Shown: positions 16,900-26,657 of the stretch, piece by piece | How the letters are laid out: each line of letters opens with the position of its first letter | Position numbering within the stretch: position 1 is the stretch's first letter | Assembly: GCF_000975115.1 (NCBI RefSeq) | Contig: NZ_BBRE01000001.1 | Span: 310,001 to 374,000, forward strand | DNA length: 64,000 nt | From: Demequina oxidasica | GTDB taxonomy: Bacteria; Actinomycetota; Actinomycetes; Actinomycetales; Demequinaceae | Direction of reading: 5' to 3' | Made by a program: the position numbers and the translations under genes | The notes under the pieces: generated by a model | What the model was told of the DNA's origin: nothing | The model's input: the letters and a program-made list of their open reading frames with translations, nothing else | Databases searched by the model: none

Positions 16900-18216
16900 A
16901 TGTCGTACTCATTTGACGCTCCGGCCGACCCGGGTCTGCGGGAGCGTTTTGGTGTCCACTCCGAGGTGGGCAAGCTGCACAAGGTGCTGGTCTGCTCCCC
17001 CGGGCTCGCGCACAATCGCCTGACCCCCTCCAACTGCCACGACCTGCTGTTCGACGACGTGATGTGGGTGGAGAACGCTCGCCGCGACCACGCCCAGTTC
17101 GTGGACCTGATGCGCGAGCGCAACATCGAGGTGCTGGAGCTGCACACACTGCTCGCCGAGACAATGGCCTTCCCCGCGGCCCGCGAGTGGCTGCTCGACC
17201 GCAAGGTGACGCCTAACGAGCTGGGCCTCGGCCTGGTCGCGGACGTGAGGCAGTACCTCAACGAGCTGGACTCGATGGAGCTCGCGAAGTACCTGGTCGG
17301 TGGCCTGTCCACCCAGGACCTGCCCCGCGACTTCGCGCCGCCCACGGTGCAGTTGGTGCGCGAGGAGTCGGGGATGCGGGACTACCTGCTGCCGCCGCTA
17401 CCCAACACGCTGTTCACCCGCGACACCACCTCCTGGGTCTACGGCGGCGTCACACTCAACCCGCTGTTCTGGCCCGCCCGCCATGCCGAGACGCTCATCA
17501 TGAAGGCCATCTACTCGTTCCACCCGGACTTTGCAGGTGCCGGCGGCGCCGATGCCGTAGCCCAGCCGGATTCGCGAGAGTCGGCCGGGGTAAAGGTCTG
17601 GTGGGGAGACCCGGAGGTGGACACCGGCATGGCGTCGCTGGAGGGCGGCGACGTGATGCCCATCGGCAACCGCACCGTCTTGGTCGGTATGTCCGAGCGC
17701 AGCTCGCGCCAGGCCATCACACAGCTCGCGGCCGAGCTCTTCATCGCCGATGCTGCGGACCGGGTCATCGTCGCCAAGATGCCGCGCCTTCGGGCAGCCA
17801 TGCACTTGGACACCGTATTCACGCTCGCCGACCGCGACGTGGCCACTGTTTTCCCCGGCATCGTGGACGGCATCGAGACCTACTCCATCCGGCCCGAGAG
17901 TGCACCGGTCGTCCTCGACGTGCGCCGCGAGTCCGAGTCCCTGACTCACGTGGTCGCGAAGGCGTTGGGACTGGGCTCGCTCAACGTGATCGAGACGGGC
18001 GGCGACCGCTACGCCTCCGAGCGCCAGCAGTGGGACAGCGGCAACAACGTGCTCGCGCTGGAGCCCGGCGTGGTGGTGGCGTACGACCGCAACACGTCCA
18101 CCAACGACCGTCTGCGCGCGGCGGGCGTGGAGGTCCTCGAGATCACCGGGGCTGAGCTGGGGCGTGGTCGCGGCGGGGCGCACTGCATGACCCAACCGCT
18201 GGTACGCGAGGCGTAG
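16900..18216 (+). CDS. arcA: Arginine deiminase
   Basis: A 438-residue enzyme converting L-arginine to citrulline and ammonia. Family motifs: [28 protein letters not shown] (substrate carboxylate and guanidinium contacts), [23 protein letters not shown] (catalytic His-x-Asp), and the C-terminal [12 protein letters not shown] with nucleophile Cys429. ATG 16900 has a GAAGGGA site about 7 bp upstream. No arcB, arcC or arcD lies beside it, so the usual ATP-yielding arginine pathway is not clustered here. It may have its own promoter in the 90-bp gap after the kinase gene. Confidence 0.96.
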   Translation: MSYSFDAPADPGLRERFGVHSEVGKLHKVLVCSPGLAHNRLTPSNCHDLLFDDVMWVENARRDHAQFVDLMRERNIEVLELHTLLAETMAFPAAREWLLDRKVTPNELGLGLVADVRQYLNELDSMELAKYLVGGLSTQDLPRDFAPPTVQLVREESGMRDYLLPPLPNTLFTRDTTSWVYGGVTLNPLFWPARHAETLIMKAIYSFHPDFAGAGGADAVAQPDSRESAGVKVWWGDPEVDTGMASLEGGDVMPIGNRTVLVGMSERSSRQAITQLAAELFIADAADRVIVAKMPRLRAAMHLDTVFTLADRDVATVFPGIVDGIETYSIRPESAPVVLDVRRESESLTHVVAKALGLGSLNVIETGGDRYASERQQWDSGNNVLALEPGVVVAYDRNTSTNDRLRAAGVEVLEITGAELGRGRGGAHCMTQPLVREA

Positions 18217-18285
18217 TATCGCCGAGGTTTGGAGGCGCATCGTTGGCGCTCTCCGCAGCAATTCCTTATTTAAGCAACCACGGAG

Positions 18286-18315
18286 TTGCGTTTATTAATG
18301 ACTTGCCGCTAGTCT
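18286..18315 (+). promoter_or_regulatory. Promoter of the HtaA-domain gene
   Basis: -35 TTGCGT (18286-18291), 18-bp spacer, -10 TAGTCT (18310-18315). The predicted start point lies inside the DtxR box that follows immediately, as expected for iron-dependent repression. Confidence 0.6.
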
Positions 18316-18334
18316 CCAGGTAAGGCTCACCTAA
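18316..18334 (+). promoter_or_regulatory. DtxR/IdeR iron box
   Basis: CCAGGTAAGGCTCACCTAA matches the 19-bp DtxR/IdeR consensus (TTAGGTTAGGCTAACCTAA) at 15 of 19 positions by eye. It sits at the predicted transcription start of the heme-binding surface protein, so Fe-loaded DtxR should repress the gene. Confidence 0.75.
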
Positions 18335-18391
18335 GTGGGTCAAGCAACGCGCTTTCCGTTCCTATCACTACCCACTCCCTGGAGCCCTCCC

Positions 18392-21300
18392 GTGCCTCAC
18401 GTCTCTACTTCAGCGCGCCCTCGTGCCGCTGTCTTGGTAACCCTAGCAACCATATTTACGCTGGTATCTTCCCTGTTCGTCGGATTTCCCGCACAGGCAG
18501 CCGATGCCGCCGCCGGTTCGCTTACGTGGGGCACCAAGTCATCCTTCCGTGGCTACGTCGTGGGCTCGGGCGGGAGCGTCACCGCAGGCCAGGGAGCCAC
18601 GGACAATGGCACCGCCACCAGCTTTGGTGCCGTGGACAGCACTATCGACCTCGACGCCGGAACCGGCTCCGCCTCGTACTACGGGACCGTCAACTTCACC
18701 GTTGCGAGCCACGGCGTCGACATCACGTTGGGATATCCGGTCGTGCGCATGACCGGCTCTGACACGGCAGTACTCGACGTCACCTACGACGACGCCACCG
18801 TGGCGCTGGTTGAGGTCGATCTCACCACGGCCACCATCGCCGACGTCGACGGCATCACCAGGGTGAGTGGCGCGTCCACCGCAATCACGGCTGCTGGTGT
18901 ACCGATCTTCCAGCAGTACAGCGAAGGCACGGCGATGGACGACCTGACGTTCTCCTTCGCCTCGCCTATCGAGGACGAAGTGGGCACAGGCGACGACGCC
19001 ACCGGTGACGGCGACGAGACCGACGCCGACGATGAGACCGGAGATGACGCCGGCGATGGCGAGAACGGCAACCCCGCTGGTGGCGACGACTCGGCTCCCG
19101 GCGATGGCCAGGACACCGGCGACGGTGCTGGCGAAGGCGACGACGAGGCGCCCGTGACGGACAAGCAATTCGGGGCGACCGTTGCCCCGGCAACGGGACT
19201 CGCCGATGGCGACAGCGTCACTCTCCACGGCACCCTGCCGGCCCTCACCGACGGCCTCAACACCTCGGTCTACGTTTTGTTCTGCGCCAAGGGCGAGGAC
19301 GAGATCGGCACCGCCGCAGGACGCCTCGGCGGCGCCGACTGCGACGGTTCACAGCAGTGGCTCATGCACACCTCCGTCTACGGACAGCCCACTACCGGCA
19401 CGGTTGCCGACGGCATCTGGACGTTCAGCACCACCCTCAATGTCACCGACGCTTTTGGAGACAAGGTCTGCACCACCGCGTCCCAGGACGGGGACGAGTG
19501 CGGAGTTTTCGTCCGGCTGCCTCACACGTTCACCGCGAGCAACAGCGCCAACCCTTATATCCACGACCAGTTGGTGCCCGTGACATTCGCGGCACCCACC
19601 CCCACGGTCACAGTCTCGAAGACTCAGGGGCTCGACGCTGACGGCGAGACAGTGACGGTCCATGGCGAGAACTTCTTGCCGTCCGACCCCGCCACGTCGG
19701 GTACACGTCCCCCACTGCTCGGCAAGTTCACCGGTACCTACGTCGCATTCGGACGCTATGACGACGTCTGGAAGCCCAGCGAGGCGGCGCCGCGAGACTC
19801 GCGTCGCAACGGCGACAACAGGTGGGCGCTCCTCGCAGAGGATGTCGCCACCGTTGGCGGCGCGGCGGCGGGCGCGATTACCCTCAATGCCGACGGCAGC
19901 TTCGATGCCACCCTGTCCGTCACCGACGACTTCGCGGCCAACACCGGAAGCGGCAACTACGGCATTTACACCTACGCCGCGGGGGGCTCGACCTACGCAC
20001 CTTTCGAGACCTTCACCCCCATCACTTTCACGGCGCCCACCCCCACCGTGACCGTGTCAAAGACCACCGGCCTTGATGGAGACGGTGAAACCGTGACGGT
20101 CACAGGCACCGGATTCTCCCCCCAGGCCCCCGCCACCAACTCATCGGCACGTCCGCCACTGTCAGGGCTGTTTGGCGGCGCGTACGTCGTGTTCGGCAAG
20201 TTCGCAGACGCTTGGCAGCCCTCGACTGGTGCCCCGGCCACCGACCGCACCGTCCTCGACGGACAGCAACAATGGGCACTCGACCCCAGCTTCCTCAACG
20301 TCGGCGATCCCACCAACCCCGTCGACCCCCGCTTCCAGGCAACAGTCGCCGCAAGCGGGATACCCATCGACGCTGACGGCGCCTTCACAGCCACCATCAA
20401 GGTCTCCGACCTCGCACCAAACGCCGATGGCAACTACGGCATATACACCTATCCCGGAGGTGGGGCTGTCTACGCCCCATACGAGACGTACACACCGGTC
20501 TCGTTCGCCTCGACACCCGTGACTCCAGGGCCAGATCCCGAGCCGGAGACCCCTGTGGGCGACCTGACCTGGGGCATCTACGGGCCGTTCACCGACTACG
20601 TCGAGGGCCCCGGCGCAGCCGGCACCGTCACCACTGTGGGTGCCACCCGCACGGGTGACGTGTTCGGCTTCACCCAGTCGGGCGGCAACGCCAACGCGCC
20701 CGCTGGAACGGGCACCGCCACCTACGCTGGCACGGTGACCTTCACCGGTCACCACGGCGCCCTGAACCTCGCCCTTGCCGATCCCCACGTGGTACTCACC
20801 AGCACGACGACGGCAACGGTCTCGCTGCTGGTCGATGGCACCCGGGCAACCTTCGCGACGATCAACCTGGCCGCTGCCACCAAGAAAGTTAGGGACGGCG
20901 CGACCACCTACTCAGGCGCGAAGGCAACGCTCACGTCCGCCGGAGCATCGGCGTTCCAGAACTTCTATCCAGCCGGCACCCGGCTGGATGACCTCACGTT
21001 CACCATCGGCGCATCGGACACCACGGTGCCGACCACTCCCGAAAAGCCGACTACGCCCACCACCCCTGATAACGGAAACACGGGTAGTGGCGGTTCCACC
21101 GGCGGATCAACCACTATCGGCGGAGGCACCTCGACCAGCACGAGCACGCCCTCCACTACCGCGGTCGGCTCCCTCACCTGGGGAATCTCGAGCGCGTTCC
21201 GCAACTATGTCACGGGCCCCATCGCAAGCGGCGCCATCTCCGTCTCCGGCGCCAGCTTCAACGGCCTGACCTTCACGTTCATCCAAAACGGCGGCGAGGC

Positions 21301-22708
21301 CGACCCCGCCAAGGGAACGGGCACCGCTTCGTACGGCGGCGCGGTGACATTCTCGGGTCACCATGGTGACCTCAATCTGAGGTTCTCTGACCCGCACATC
21401 CGACTCACTGGTCCAGACAGCGCAATGCTCTCCCTCGCAGTGGATGGCTCTCGCGTCGACTTCGCCACCATCGATCTGGGTGCGGCATCGCAGACCACCA
21501 AGAGCGGTGCGACCCGATTCACCGGGGCTCCCGTGACACTGACCGCTGCCGGAGCGACGGCCTTCCAGGGTTACTACAGCGCCGGAACTCGCCTGGACTC
21601 GATATCCGTCACCTTCGGTGCCGCCACAGTGGCAACCTCGAGCAGCGGAGCACGAGTCGTCGCCGCAGCCATCACCCGCGCGCCCGCCGCGCAGGCAATC
21701 CCCGACACACCTCCGTCGTCCACCGGAATCGAGCTCGACGACGCGACCCTCGCGGCGCTGATCGCCGGCGAACAGGTCACCATCTCGGTGCCCGGCTTCG
21801 AGCCCAACGAACAGGGCATCATGGTCGTCATCTACTCCACCCCCACCATCCTAGCGGCGGATCTCAACGCGGACGCGAGCGGAGTCGTCACCTGGACGGG
21901 TTCGCTCCCTGCCTCACTGACCGGTGAGCACACGTTGACGTTCCAGGGGTCCGTGGACAAGGGCATTGTGCTCGACATCCCCACCTCCACCGTGGGCATG
22001 TGCCTTGCGACCGATGCCACGCTCGATTGGGGCTTCAAGGAAGGCTTCCGTGCCTACGTCGAGGGAATCGCCCATGGCGAATGGACATTGTCGGGCAACG
22101 TCGCCGAGGTCACCGGCGGCTACCAGTTCACCGACGGCTCGGGTTCGCTCACCGAAGCGGCTACCGGCACCATTGGCTTCGAGGCCGGCATTGAGTTCAC
22201 CGGCCACGAGGGCGCTCTCGACACCACGGTCTCGAACCCCGTGATCGAATTCTCCTCCGACGGCGCTTACCTGTTACTCGACGTCAACGGCGAAACCCAA
22301 CAGGGCGAGCCGATCAACCTCCAGACGGTGCGCTTCGGCACCATCGACCTGGACTCCGCCACCATCAGCGCTGACGGGGACACCGTCACCATCGCCGATG
22401 CCCCGGTCACCCTCACCGCAGACGGCGCCAGCGCCTTCGGCACCTACCCTGAGGGTGAAGCGCTCGACGCGCTCACCCTGGTCGCTACCGGCGCCGACGG
22501 CTGCCTCGCCACCCTGGCCGGCGTCGTGGTCGAGGAGCCCGCAGTCGAGGCTTCGCCCACCGAGGAGCCCGCAGCGGCCGAGGTGACGAGTGTCGAGGTT
22601 GCTGACGAGGAGGGCGGCAGCAGCACCTGGCTATGGATTGGGGCTGGCGCGCTGGCGCTGATCATTGCCGCTGGCGGGATCTTCCTCGTCCGCCGCGGCA
22701 GGGAGTAG
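18392..22708 (+). CDS. Membrane-anchored heme-binding surface protein with four HtaA domains
   Basis: A 1438-residue exported protein. Start GTG 18392 with GGAG 7 bp upstream; signal peptide to about residue 35 (AQA-ADA). HtaA domains lie at about 41-191, 722-873, 925-1080 and 1209-1370. Each begins with L(T/D)WG and keeps the Tyr (FRGYV, FTDYV, FRNYV, FRAYV) and the His (ASHG, GHHG, GHHG, GHEG) that correspond to heme-contacting residues in corynebacterial HtaA. An Asp/Gly-rich acidic linker follows domain 1. Two to three Ig-like repeats (TVTVSK.GLD.DGETVTV) fill 259-706. A C-terminal TM helix (WLWIGAGALALIIAAGG) and RRGRE tail anchor it; there is no LPxTG. It should capture heme and pass it to HmuT. 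Confidence 0.92.
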   Translation: MPHVSTSARPRAAVLVTLATIFTLVSSLFVGFPAQAADAAAGSLTWGTKSSFRGYVVGSGGSVTAGQGATDNGTATSFGAVDSTIDLDAGTGSASYYGTVNFTVASHGVDITLGYPVVRMTGSDTAVLDVTYDDATVALVEVDLTTATIADVDGITRVSGASTAITAAGVPIFQQYSEGTAMDDLTFSFASPIEDEVGTGDDATGDGDETDADDETGDDAGDGENGNPAGGDDSAPGDGQDTGDGAGEGDDEAPVTDKQFGATVAPATGLADGDSVTLHGTLPALTDGLNTSVYVLFCAKGEDEIGTAAGRLGGADCDGSQQWLMHTSVYGQPTTGTVADGIWTFSTTLNVTDAFGDKVCTTASQDGDECGVFVRLPHTFTASNSANPYIHDQLVPVTFAAPTPTVTVSKTQGLDADGETVTVHGENFLPSDPATSGTRPPLLGKFTGTYVAFGRYDDVWKPSEAAPRDSRRNGDNRWALLAEDVATVGGAAAGAITLNADGSFDATLSVTDDFAANTGSGNYGIYTYAAGGSTYAPFETFTPITFTAPTPTVTVSKTTGLDGDGETVTVTGTGFSPQAPATNSSARPPLSGLFGGAYVVFGKFADAWQPSTGAPATDRTVLDGQQQWALDPSFLNVGDPTNPVDPRFQATVAASGIPIDADGAFTATIKVSDLAPNADGNYGIYTYPGGGAVYAPYETYTPVSFASTPVTPGPDPEPETPVGDLTWGIYGPFTDYVEGPGAAGTVTTVGATRTGDVFGFTQSGGNANAPAGTGTATYAGTVTFTGHHGALNLALADPHVVLTSTTTATVSLLVDGTRATFATINLAAATKKVRDGATTYSGAKATLTSAGASAFQNFYPAGTRLDDLTFTIGASDTTVPTTPEKPTTPTTPDNGNTGSGGSTGGSTTIGGGTSTSTSTPSTTAVGSLTWGISSAFRNYVTGPIASGAISVSGASFNGLTFTFIQNGGEADPAKGTGTASYGGAVTFSGHHGDLNLRFSDPHIRLTGPDSAMLSLAVDGSRVDFATIDLGAASQTTKSGATRFTGAPVTLTAAGATAFQGYYSAGTRLDSISVTFGAATVATSSSGARVVAAAITRAPAAQAIPDTPPSSTGIELDDATLAALIAGEQVTISVPGFEPNEQGIMVVIYSTPTILAADLNADASGVVTWTGSLPASLTGEHTLTFQGSVDKGIVLDIPTSTVGMCLATDATLDWGFKEGFRAYVEGIAHGEWTLSGNVAEVTGGYQFTDGSGSLTEAATGTIGFEAGIEFTGHEGALDTTVSNPVIEFSSDGAYLLLDVNGETQQGEPINLQTVRFGTIDLDSATISADGDTVTIADAPVTLTADGASAFGTYPEGEALDALTLVATGADGCLATLAGVVVEEPAVEASPTEEPAAAEVTSVEVADEEGGSSTWLWIGAGALALIIAAGGIFLVRRGRE

Positions 22709-22762
22709 GACCTGCGTCCTCGCGGGCTTGGGACACACGCTCCACAAGGGACGCATCAGAGG

Positions 22763-22795
22763 AACGGGGTCGCCGATAGGCGGCCCCGTTTCTTT
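22763..22795 (+). terminator. Rho-independent terminator after the HtaA-domain gene
   Basis: A 12-bp stem (22763-22774 with 22779-22790, one G-U), a GATA tetraloop and a TTCTTT tail. It lies between convergent genes and could also slow transcription from hmuV. Confidence 0.85.
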
Positions 22796-22889
22796 GTCTG
22801 CGGGGCGCAACCTCTGATCGAGTCCGCATCTGCGCGCTTGTGCGCAGGACGGGGTGGAGGCCGACGCGCGGACCCGTCGGAGAAGTCGT

Positions 22890-23690
22890 TCAGCGCCGCA
22901 CGGGCACGATGACGGGCGAGCCGCCATCGGGGTCGTCGAGAACCCGAACCGCGATGCCATAGACGCGCTCGAGCAGCTCCGCGGTCATGACGTCGGAGGG
23001 ATCACCGAACGCCGCCAGCACTCCCCGGTCGAGGATCGCGATGCTGTCCGCGTACGCTGCGGCGATGCTCAGGTCGTGCAGCACCACCACGACGGCGCAC
23101 CCGGCCGACGCCCGTTCGCGCGCAATACCCATGACGTCCTCTTGGTGACGCAGGTCAAGCGCAGCGGTGGGTTCGTCGAGCAACACGATGTCCGTCTGCT
23201 GCGCGAGGACTCGAGCGAGCGAGACGCGCGCCTTCTCGCCCCCAGACAGCGAGGGGAAGGACCTCTCGGACAGGTGGGCGACATCCGTCGCCGCCAATGC
23301 GGCTTCCACCGCCACGTCGTCGCCATCGGCCTCAGGCCTGCCTTGCCAGGGCGCGCGGCCCATCGCGACGACGTCGCGCACCGTGAACGGGAACGACACT
23401 TGATTCTCCTGCGTCAGCACCGCGCGGCGGCGCGCTAGATCACCGTGGTGCCAGTGCGCAAGATCCTCGCCGTCGACCTGGACGCGCCCCTGCCCCGCGG
23501 CCCGGTCGCCGGTGAGCACGCTAAGCAGCGTGGACTTGCCCGCGCCGTTGGGGCCCACGAGCGCGAGAACTTCACCGTGCTGCACCTCAACCGTGACGCC
23601 GCTCAGAATGGCCTTGTGGCCCAGTTCGACGCTGACGTCTGCGGCGCGAAGCGCAGGCACCGAAGTGTCCATGCGACGGGCAGAACTCAT
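22890..23690 (-). CDS. hmuV: Heme ABC transporter ATP-binding protein
   Basis: A 266-residue ABC ATPase of the FecE/HmuV type: Walker A GPNGAGKST (residues 46-54), Q-loop TQENQVSFPFTVRDVV, signature LSGGEKARVSLARVL, Walker B IVLLDEPTAALD and H-loop VLHDLS. The ATG at 23690 overlaps the hmuU stop (ATGA), which sets the start; an upstream extension would lie inside hmuU. It powers heme import through HmuU. Confidence 0.93.
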   Translation of the reverse strand: MSSARRMDTSVPALRAADVSVELGHKAILSGVTVEVQHGEVLALVGPNGAGKSTLLSVLTGDRAAGQGRVQVDGEDLAHWHHGDLARRRAVLTQENQVSFPFTVRDVVAMGRAPWQGRPEADGDDVAVEAALAATDVAHLSERSFPSLSGGEKARVSLARVLAQQTDIVLLDEPTAALDLRHQEDVMGIARERASAGCAVVVVLHDLSIAAAYADSIAILDRGVLAAFGDPSDVMTAELLERVYGIAVRVLDDPDGGSPVIVPVRR

Positions 23691-24730
23691 GCCCACCCCC
23701 CGGCCTTGGTCCGCGCGGAGCGCAGGAGATAGAAGAAGAACGGCCCACCGATGAGAGAGGTAAGCAAGCCGATGGGCAGGTCGGCTCCCGTTACAAGTGT
23801 GCGTGCCAGCACGTCCGAGTAGACCAGCAGGGCGGCACCGCCCAGACACGATGTCAGAATCAGCCCGCGGTGGGCGGGCCCCAGCAGCATGCGCATCAGG
23901 TGCGGAATCACTAGACCCACGAACGCGATGATTCCAACGAACGCGACGGCGCCGGCGGTGAGCACCGCGACCACCACGATCGACACGATGCGCAGACGCT
24001 CGACGCGCACTCCCAGGTGTCCCGCGGTGCGCTCGCCCAGCGACAGCAGGTCGTATTGCTTAGCGAGGTACAACGCCGCCGCCGTGCCCAGCACCGTGAC
24101 GACAGCCACCACAGCAACTTCGTTCCAGCGCGACCCATTCATGGTGCCCAGTTGCCAAAACACAATCTGCTCGCGCGAGGCGGTGTCGCCCACAAACAGC
24201 AGCATTGCCAGCCCGGCACCCGCGAAGGCGTTGATAGCGATGCCTGTGAGCAGGAGGGTCACCACCTCAGTACGCCCATTGGACCGCGCCATGAAGTACA
24301 CGAGCAGCGTGGCGCCCAGGCCCCCCACAAAGGCGAGCAGCGCGATCCCGGTGGCACCACCCAGGGTAAAGCCGGTGACGATGGCGACCGCCGCGCCCAG
24401 GGCTGCACCCGAGGACACTCCCACCACACCTGGCTCGGCAAGGGGATTGCCAAAGATGGCCTGCATGACGGCTCCGGCGACCGCGAGCGCTGCCCCCACC
24501 AGCAGCGACATCGCAATCCGAGGGAAGCGAATCTGCCAGAGCGCTTGCACGGTCACATCGTCGGCGGGTGCCCACGACGTATGGATGCCCATGCTCTGCA
24601 GGACAGTCCCCACCACGTCGGTCGGCGACATCGTGAGCTGACCCACGACCGCACTCAACAGGACACCGCCGATCAGCACGGCGACAAGAATGACGACGAC
24701 GGCGACGTGCCGCCTATGCAACCGGCTCAC
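23687..24730 (-). CDS. hmuU: Heme ABC transporter permease (FecCD family)
   Basis: A 347-residue permease with about 9-10 TM helices. It shows the FecCD landmarks QAIFGNPLAEPGVVGVSSGA (coupling loop), GER TAGHLGVRVERL (seen as GERTAGHLGV) and FVGLVIPHLMRMLLG near the C-terminus. It overlaps hmuT upstream and hmuV downstream by 4 bp each. Confidence 0.95.
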   Translation of the reverse strand: MSRLHRRHVAVVVILVAVLIGGVLLSAVVGQLTMSPTDVVGTVLQSMGIHTSWAPADDVTVQALWQIRFPRIAMSLLVGAALAVAGAVMQAIFGNPLAEPGVVGVSSGAALGAAVAIVTGFTLGGATGIALLAFVGGLGATLLVYFMARSNGRTEVVTLLLTGIAINAFAGAGLAMLLFVGDTASREQIVFWQLGTMNGSRWNEVAVVAVVTVLGTAAALYLAKQYDLLSLGERTAGHLGVRVERLRIVSIVVVAVLTAGAVAFVGIIAFVGLVIPHLMRMLLGPAHRGLILTSCLGGAALLVYSDVLARTLVTGADLPIGLLTSLIGGPFFFYLLRSARTKAGGWA

Positions 24731-25854
24731 TCGCTATCCGGCGCGTAGATCGCACGCGCCAGCGCGCCAACGATCTGAGCCGATCGCGGCCCAAAGGACA
24801 GAATGTCGCCGTCTGCCATCTCGACGAAGCGGCGATGCTGGCCGGCGCTCGTGAGCGCGATCGCGGGCTTGGCGGCCAAGAGACCATCCACGCCGCCCAC
24901 GGATTCGAGACCGTGCGACATCACCATGATCACGTCGGGATCCGCCGCCAACATGGCTTCATCGGTGAGTGGCATCATGCCCTCGATTCCCGCGTCCCCA
25001 CCCGCGTCGACACCGCCAAGAGCGTCGATGAGCTGGTCGGCACCGGACTCGTCGCCAAAGAGGTAGTACACCCCCGAGCCACCGCGGAGGTAGAGGAACG
25101 CAATCCTGAGCCTGTCCGCGTCGGCTGGCGCGATCTCATCAATCTGCGCCTGAACCTCCGCCACTTCGGCACCGATGCGCTGGGCCAACGCCTCCCCCGC
25201 ATCGTCCGCCCCAAAGACGGCGCCCACCTGACGCGCCATCTCCTGCGCACCTGCAAATGACGGATCGTTGTCGACGTACACGACAGTGATGCCCGCGTCG
25301 CGCAGCTGCTGGAAGGAGTCGGACGGGCCGATGCTGCCGTCGGTAATCACAACCGTAGGGTTGAACTCGAGCACTGCCTCGGGGTTGATGGTGTGGCTGG
25401 CCGCCGTCGCGATGGGCAGATTCACGGCACTGGGGAACTCGGTCGACACGTCTCGCGCCACGAGAGTGTCGCCAAAGCCAAGGCCATACACGGTGCCCGC
25501 GATCGACCCGGAGATGTCCATCGCGATGACCCGGGACGTGTCCTCGACTGTGACCTCAATATCCCCGTTGCGTTCTCGCGATGTGACCGTCGCGGGCAGG
25601 ACCTGAGTTGAGGTCAGGTCGATGGGATCGATGTCCGCGTCGGGTATCGATGCCGTGGTCGGACCCTCGTATGCGGCTGGGTCCGCGAGCGCCTGGACCT
25701 GGTCGAGGCGCTGTAACGCCTGTGTGACGGCGCCCGATGCTCGGTCGACGGTCACGTCCGGCGCGGCCTGAGCGCAGCCGGCGAGGGCCAGCGCGACAGC
25801 CGCAGCAACGATCCCCGCCGTGTGGCGCGAGAGTCGAGAAACGTTCGGAGACAC
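24727..25854 (-). CDS. hmuT: Heme-binding lipoprotein of ABC transporter
   Basis: A 375-residue class-III periplasmic-binding lipoprotein. The signal ends in lipobox ALAGC (Cys27 lipidated). Two lobes are joined by a long helix: lobe 1 contains AASHTINPEAVLEFNP and VVITDGSIGP; lobe 2 contains PDVIMVMSHGLESVGG. The His residues in these stretches are candidate heme ligands. It should receive heme from the HtaA-domain protein and dock on HmuUV. It starts 15 bp after the hmuO stop. Confidence 0.92.
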   Translation of the reverse strand: MSPNVSRLSRHTAGIVAAAVALALAGCAQAAPDVTVDRASGAVTQALQRLDQVQALADPAAYEGPTTASIPDADIDPIDLTSTQVLPATVTSRERNGDIEVTVEDTSRVIAMDISGSIAGTVYGLGFGDTLVARDVSTEFPSAVNLPIATAASHTINPEAVLEFNPTVVITDGSIGPSDSFQQLRDAGITVVYVDNDPSFAGAQEMARQVGAVFGADDAGEALAQRIGAEVAEVQAQIDEIAPADADRLRIAFLYLRGGSGVYYLFGDESGADQLIDALGGVDAGGDAGIEGMMPLTDEAMLAADPDVIMVMSHGLESVGGVDGLLAAKPAIALTSAGQHRRFVEMADGDILSFGPRSAQIVGALARAIYAPDSE

Positions 25855-25869
25855 GAAGCGGCTACAGGA

Positions 25870-26523
25870 CTACGCGGAGGCGCCCAGGGCGTTAAAGATG
25901 TCGCCGTTGTAGACGAACGCACTCTTCGCCTCGGCGATCATCGCATCGATCTGATCCTCATTGAAGGGCAGCGCATCAAGCTGGTCGCGGTAGTCCCGCT
26001 TGTACTGAACGGTGCTGGGGACGTCGGCAAAGTCGTAGAACGCGAGCTGATCCGCCGTGGCGCCGTAGTGACGTGCCACGAGCTTGGAGATTGCCTGGCC
26101 GCCGGACATGTCGCCCAGGTACCGGGTGTAGTGGTGCGCGACGTAGCACGGCAGGTCGTCGGCGCCAATCTGATGCAAGCGCGCAACGTAAGCGGCCGTG
26201 GCCGGAAGTGCTGGGTGCGCGCTCTCCCAGTCTGGGGCACCCAACGCGACGAGGTCGGACTCGATGCTCGCCGCACGGTTGAGCGCGGGGTCGTTCACGA
26301 AGTCGGGGTCGCCGGGCTGGGCCGCCCGTGACTCGAGGGCTCGGTACACATAGGCGTACTGAGCGAGATAGGTCACATAGTGGTCAAGCGACAGTTCACC
26401 ACTCATCAACTGCGTGATGAACGAGCGCGACTCGGTGTCCTTGTGCTCCATCGCAGTGGCGTTGCGGACACGCTCGGCAATGCCGGGAGCGGAGGCTTGC
26501 ACGGCGGCTTCAGTGGTCGTCAT
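25870..26523 (-). CDS. hmuO: Heme oxygenase (biliverdin-producing)
   Basis: A 217-residue heme oxygenase that opens the heme ring to biliverdin, CO and free iron. The proximal His is His27 in ATAMEHKDTES, and the distal-helix glycine motif is YLGDMSGGQAISKL. YAQ-type and HYTRYLGD stretches also match bacterial HmuO. First gene of the minus-strand operon hmuO-T-U-V, so import and iron release are made together. A DtxR-like box overlaps its start region. Confidence 0.95.
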   Translation of the reverse strand: MTTTEAAVQASAPGIAERVRNATAMEHKDTESRSFITQLMSGELSLDHYVTYLAQYAYVYRALESRAAQPGDPDFVNDPALNRAASIESDLVALGAPDWESAHPALPATAAYVARLHQIGADDLPCYVAHHYTRYLGDMSGGQAISKLVARHYGATADQLAFYDFADVPSTVQYKRDYRDQLDALPFNEDQIDAMIAEAKSAFVYNGDIFNALGASA

Positions 26524-26541
26524 AAGGGTTACCTTACCTTA
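26523..26541 (-). promoter_or_regulatory. DtxR/IdeR-like iron box at the hmuO start
   Basis: On the minus strand TAAGGTAAGGTAACCCTTA matches the DtxR/IdeR consensus at about 13 of 19 positions, directly before and touching the hmuO ATG. The short distance implies a very short leader; a -10-like TAATTA lies just upstream. Weaker than the box at 18316 but supported by gene function. Confidence 0.6.
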
Positions 26542-26657
26542 ATTACGTAAGACAACAGTTCCCTAAATTCATGAGCCGAAATCCTGGCCAAATCCCTTGG
26601 TATCACCGTGTCGAGATCGGCAACGCCCAGGAAATCTGCGTCCGCTAGAATCAGCAA

